A DNA stretch of 5,886 nt from Holophaga sp. (GTDB taxonomy: Bacteria > Acidobacteriota > Holophagae > Holophagales > Holophagaceae), in contig JAUYES010000621.1 of the NCBI GenBank assembly GCA_030691225.1, positions 1 through 5,886 on the forward strand, read 5' to 3'. The translations under genes and the position numbers were made by a program. This document shows positions 3,464 to 5,886 of this stretch, in pieces. A model generated the notes under the pieces. That model was not told where the DNA came from and searched no databases. It worked only from the letters and a program-made list of their open reading frames with translations. Position 1 is the stretch's first letter. Every line of letters starts with the position of its first letter.

Positions 3464-5568
3464 CTAATTTCCGCCAGTCGAAGGCGAACCTGTTCCTGCC
3501 GAAGCCATGCCTGCTGGCCTTCGCTGAGCCCACTGGCCAATACTCCCTCGGCAACCTCTCGGCACTGGCTCAGAAGTTTGCGGTCCCGGAGTAGATCCGC
3601 CACCTGAAATTGGGGGATTCCGGATTGCCGCGTGCCAAAAAATTCGCCGGGGCCGCGCAATTCCAGATCTTTCTGGGCGATGCGAAAGCCATCCTGAGTT
3701 TCCACCAACGCCCGTAGCCGTTGGGTTTCGGTGCCGCTGAGCATAAGAAAATGACTGCGCGCCGACCCCCGCCCCACGCGGCCTCGTAGTTGGTGCAACT
3801 GACTGAGGCCGAAGCGTTCGGCATGGTCCACCACCATCACCGTGGCATTGGAAACATCCACACCCACCTCGATAACGGTCGTCGCCAACAGGATTCGCGC
3901 CTCACCTGCCACGAAGCGTTTCATGCGCAGGGCCATTTCATCTGCCTTCAGGCGGCCATGAACGACTTCCAGCGCAGTTTCGGGGAACCGCGCCCTCAGT
4001 AGTGCCTCCATAGCTTGGATATCCCGCAGCGGAACCTTCGCCTCATCCATGGGATCAATGGCTGGGCTTACAACATAGGCCTGGTGACCCTTGGCGAGTT
4101 CGCGTTCCACTGCGTCCCAGGCGCGCTCCGCATCGTCGGGGTCAAGTAATTTGGTATCGATCGGCTGACGACCCGGTGGCAATTCGTCGAGCACCGATTG
4201 TTCAAGATCGCCAAATACCGCCAGCGCCAAACTCCGTGGAATTGGCGTAGCACTCATCACCAGCCAGTGAGGGTCTTGCCCCTTGTCTTTGAGCGCCTCG
4301 CGCTGCTTCACGCCAAAACGGTGCTGCTCATCCACCACCACGAGTTGGAGGTTCTTGAAACTGACCGTTTCTTGAAAGATCGCGTGAGTGCCAATGATAT
4401 AGCGAGCTTCTCCACTCGCGATGCGGGCCAGGGCCTCGCGCTTTTCGGCTGCCTTCATTGGACCGAGCAAAAGCTGGGTATTGGCAGCCTCATCCCCCAG
4501 CAACCGCGAGAAGGTGACGGCATGTTGGCGGGCCAGGACCTCCGTAGGCACCAGGAGCGCAGCCTGACCGCCGGTCTCGGCCACCATGGCCATGGCCAGA
4601 AAAGCCACCAGGGTCTTTCCGCTCCCCACGTCCCCCTGTAAGAGTCGATGCATGACACGGCCCGAGGTCAGATCCTCCACGATTTCCTTGAAGGCCCGAC
4701 GCTGCGCGCCCGTGAGATGAAAGGGCAGGAGGGCCCTAAGTTTTTCCCGCAGCTCAGGACTGGTGGGCACCACACTGCCCCGCCGTTTGAGTCGACCGGC
4801 TCGACGAATGCAGATGCCCAGCGCGAAGGCAAAGAGTTCCTCCGTGGCCAGCCGCACATGTGCCGGTGTTGATCGTGCCTCGAGATCTCTGGCATCAGTG
4901 TCATCCGGCGGTTGATGCAGCATTTTGAGCGCGGAGAGCTGATCAGGAAGCCCTCTCCCCAGCTCGATGGGCAACCAGCTTTCAGTGACATGGACTTTCG
5001 CTAAGGCCTCTTGGATAAAACGGCTGCGAATCCTACCCGTGATGGGGCCAAGTTTTCGATACAAGGGCAGATAACGCTGAACCCAGGCCTCTTCGGGTCC
5101 GTTGCCGCGACCCATGACCTCACAGGCTGGCCCCCGCATTTCTAGACCATGGCGCCCCAGGGCGAGAGGGCCAAAGGCAAGGATCCGATCTCCCACTTTC
5201 AGTGCTCGCGCCAAATAGGGTTGGTTGAACCAGATCAGCCGTAGGGTGCCGCTACCGTCTTCCAGCAGGGCCTCGGTTAGGTTCATCCGCTGAACTCGGG
5301 TGGTGCTTTGACGCAGGTCCTTGAGCGTACCCATGACCGTTACGATTTCCCGGTCGCCTCCGGGCTGATGCCAGCGATCCAGTTCGGAAATCTTGAGCAA
5401 GGAACCCCGATCCACATAGCGATAGGGCAAGGCCCAGAGTAGATCACGGAGGGTTTCAAACCCGGCTTCCGAAAAAATCGTGGCATAGGCTGGGCCCACA
5501 CCGCGAAGCGCAGTCAGCTTTGAAATAAGGGGAAGGTAGGGCAGCGAATCTTGTGTCACACAGCCCAT
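3460..5568 (-). CDS. recG: ATP-dependent DNA helicase RecG
   Basis: RecG is a superfamily 2 translocase that reverses stalled replication forks and remodels Holliday junctions, D-loops and R-loops. Its 702 residues match the usual length of about 690. Residues 18-54 (LRGVGPAYATIFSEAGF onward) are the RecG N-terminal motif. An OB-fold wedge domain spans about 76-150, with LIWFNQPYLARALKVGDRI at 111-129. Helicase motifs follow: TGAQRRAFKEI (286-296), Walker A GDVGSGKT (312-319), VPTEVLARQH (340-349), DEQH box (413-416), MSATPIPRSLAL (438-449), TTVIEVGVDVSNATVMVVDH (563-582) and motif VI QLRGRVGR (593-600). The C-terminal TRG region is ELRGPGEFFGTRQSGIPQF (636-654) and VADLLRD (656-662). The gene begins 27 bp after the dnaB stop, so the two probably share a transcript. 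The Shine-Dalgarno before the ATG is poor (AGG adjacent), and GTG at codon 4 is an alternative start. No damage is seen. Confidence 0.97.
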   Translation of the reverse strand: MGCVTQDSLPYLPLISKLTALRGVGPAYATIFSEAGFETLRDLLWALPYRYVDRGSLLKISELDRWHQPGGDREIVTVMGTLKDLRQSTTRVQRMNLTEALLEDGSGTLRLIWFNQPYLARALKVGDRILAFGPLALGRHGLEMRGPACEVMGRGNGPEEAWVQRYLPLYRKLGPITGRIRSRFIQEALAKVHVTESWLPIELGRGLPDQLSALKMLHQPPDDTDARDLEARSTPAHVRLATEELFAFALGICIRRAGRLKRRGSVVPTSPELREKLRALLPFHLTGAQRRAFKEIVEDLTSGRVMHRLLQGDVGSGKTLVAFLAMAMVAETGGQAALLVPTEVLARQHAVTFSRLLGDEAANTQLLLGPMKAAEKREALARIASGEARYIIGTHAIFQETVSFKNLQLVVVDEQHRFGVKQREALKDKGQDPHWLVMSATPIPRSLALAVFGDLEQSVLDELPPGRQPIDTKLLDPDDAERAWDAVERELAKGHQAYVVSPAIDPMDEAKVPLRDIQAMEALLRARFPETALEVVHGRLKADEMALRMKRFVAGEARILLATTVIEVGVDVSNATVMVVDHAERFGLSQLHQLRGRVGRGSARSHFLMLSGTETQRLRALVETQDGFRIAQKDLELRGPGEFFGTRQSGIPQFQVADLLRDRKLLSQCREVAEGVLASGLSEGQQAWLRQEQVRLRLAEIS

Positions 5569-5595
5569 CCTGGGTGCTGCCCCGAGGGCTCCACC

Positions 5596-5886
5596 TTAGA
5601 CCTCGTCCGTGCTGCGCTCCATCTCACGGTAGCGCGCGTACTCGGCCTCGAAGTAGAGGGGCACGATACCCGTGGGACCGTTGCGGTGCTTGGCAATGAC
5701 TAGTTCCGCGCTACGATCCTCTTCTTCGCCTTCCAGCACGGGTTTCATTTTGCGATGAATGAACATGACAATATCGGCATCCTGCTCGATGGCACCGGAG
5801 TCGCGCAGATCCGAAAGCTGAGGTCGACCGCCCTGGCGATGTTCCACTTCGCGGTTCAGCTGGGAGAGCACCACCACCGGAATCTT
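5596..5886 (-). CDS. dnaB: replicative DNA helicase DnaB, C-terminal 96 residues (partial)
   Basis: DnaB is the hexameric 5'-3' helicase that unwinds DNA at the replication fork. The window holds only the end of the RecA-like C-terminal domain, and the frame runs open off the right edge. Visible conserved blocks are PVVVLSQLNREVEHR (3-17 of the fragment), RPQLSDLRDSGAIEQDADIV (21-40) with the Glu-Gln-Asp-Ala-Asp core, MFIHR (41-45), and AKHRNGPTG (65-73) with the basic finger region, followed by YFEAEYARY. The stretch VLEGEEEDR is acidic, as is common at this loop. The protein ends 16 or so residues after the last conserved block with a polar RSTDEV tail. It is followed by recG after 27 bp on the same strand. 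The fragment lacks Walker A because it lies outside the window. Confidence 0.95.
   Translation of the reverse strand, partial: KIPVVVLSQLNREVEHRQGGRPQLSDLRDSGAIEQDADIVMFIHRKMKPVLEGEEEDRSAELVIAKHRNGPTGIVPLYFEAEYARYREMERSTDEV

Noticed and set aside
3187..3594. Plus-strand frame of 135 codons into the recG 3' end
   Set aside because: No ribosome site at its ATG, no recognisable domain, and its second half is antisense to recG coding sequence.
4198..4641. Plus-strand frame of 147 codons inside recG
   Set aside because: Antisense to the recG helicase motifs, which are intact. A shadow of the GC-rich coding strand.

Overview
The window is a moderately GC-rich bacterial chromosomal segment. It carries five housekeeping or cell-envelope genes and the 3' end of a sixth, with one short mobile-element relic at the left edge. 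A secreted YfiR-type protein and a D-Ala-D-Ala ligase point to a Gram-negative, peptidoglycan-containing bacterium. Gene content alone does not fix the phylum. Acidobacteriota or a proteobacterial relative would fit, but this is an impression and not a demonstrated assignment.

Layout from left to right: (1) 1-358 is a non-genic edge holding the C-terminal helix-turn-helix fragment of a serine recombinase (resolvase/invertase) on the minus strand, with small GC hairpins beyond it. (2) 359-2028, minus strand: ddl (D-alanine--D-alanine ligase) followed by a YfiR/DUF4154 periplasmic protein whose stop lies next to the recombinase relic. (3) 2067-2561, plus strand: coaD (phosphopantetheine adenylyltransferase), divergent from ddl across only 38 bp. 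(4) 2561-2683: two long imperfect hairpins between and within the convergent ends of coaD and argR. The first is a 51-bp palindromic element flanked by TTA repeats, and it supplies part of coaD's stop codon. (5) 2660-3070, minus strand: argR, a short arginine repressor. (6) 3071-3283: an AT-rich divergent control region with a phased 10-bp repeat, an 18-bp perfect palindrome, a 36-bp dyad and a plausible plus-strand promoter. (7) 3284-3463, plus strand: a 59-codon ORF behind a strong Shine-Dalgarno sequence, unrecognised and also able to fold as a long nested RNA rod. (8) 3460-5568, minus strand: recG. (9) 5596-5886, minus strand: the 3' end of dnaB, 27 bp upstream of recG and probably co-transcribed with it.

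Functionally, dnaB and recG form a replication and fork-repair pair, ddl serves peptidoglycan precursor synthesis, coaD serves coenzyme A synthesis and argR serves arginine control. The part least explained by known families is the argR upstream region and the small ORF or RNA facing away from argR. By position it could be an ArgR-controlled unit, but nothing in the sequence proves that. I see no complete defence system, CRISPR array, tRNA, rRNA or intact mobile element.
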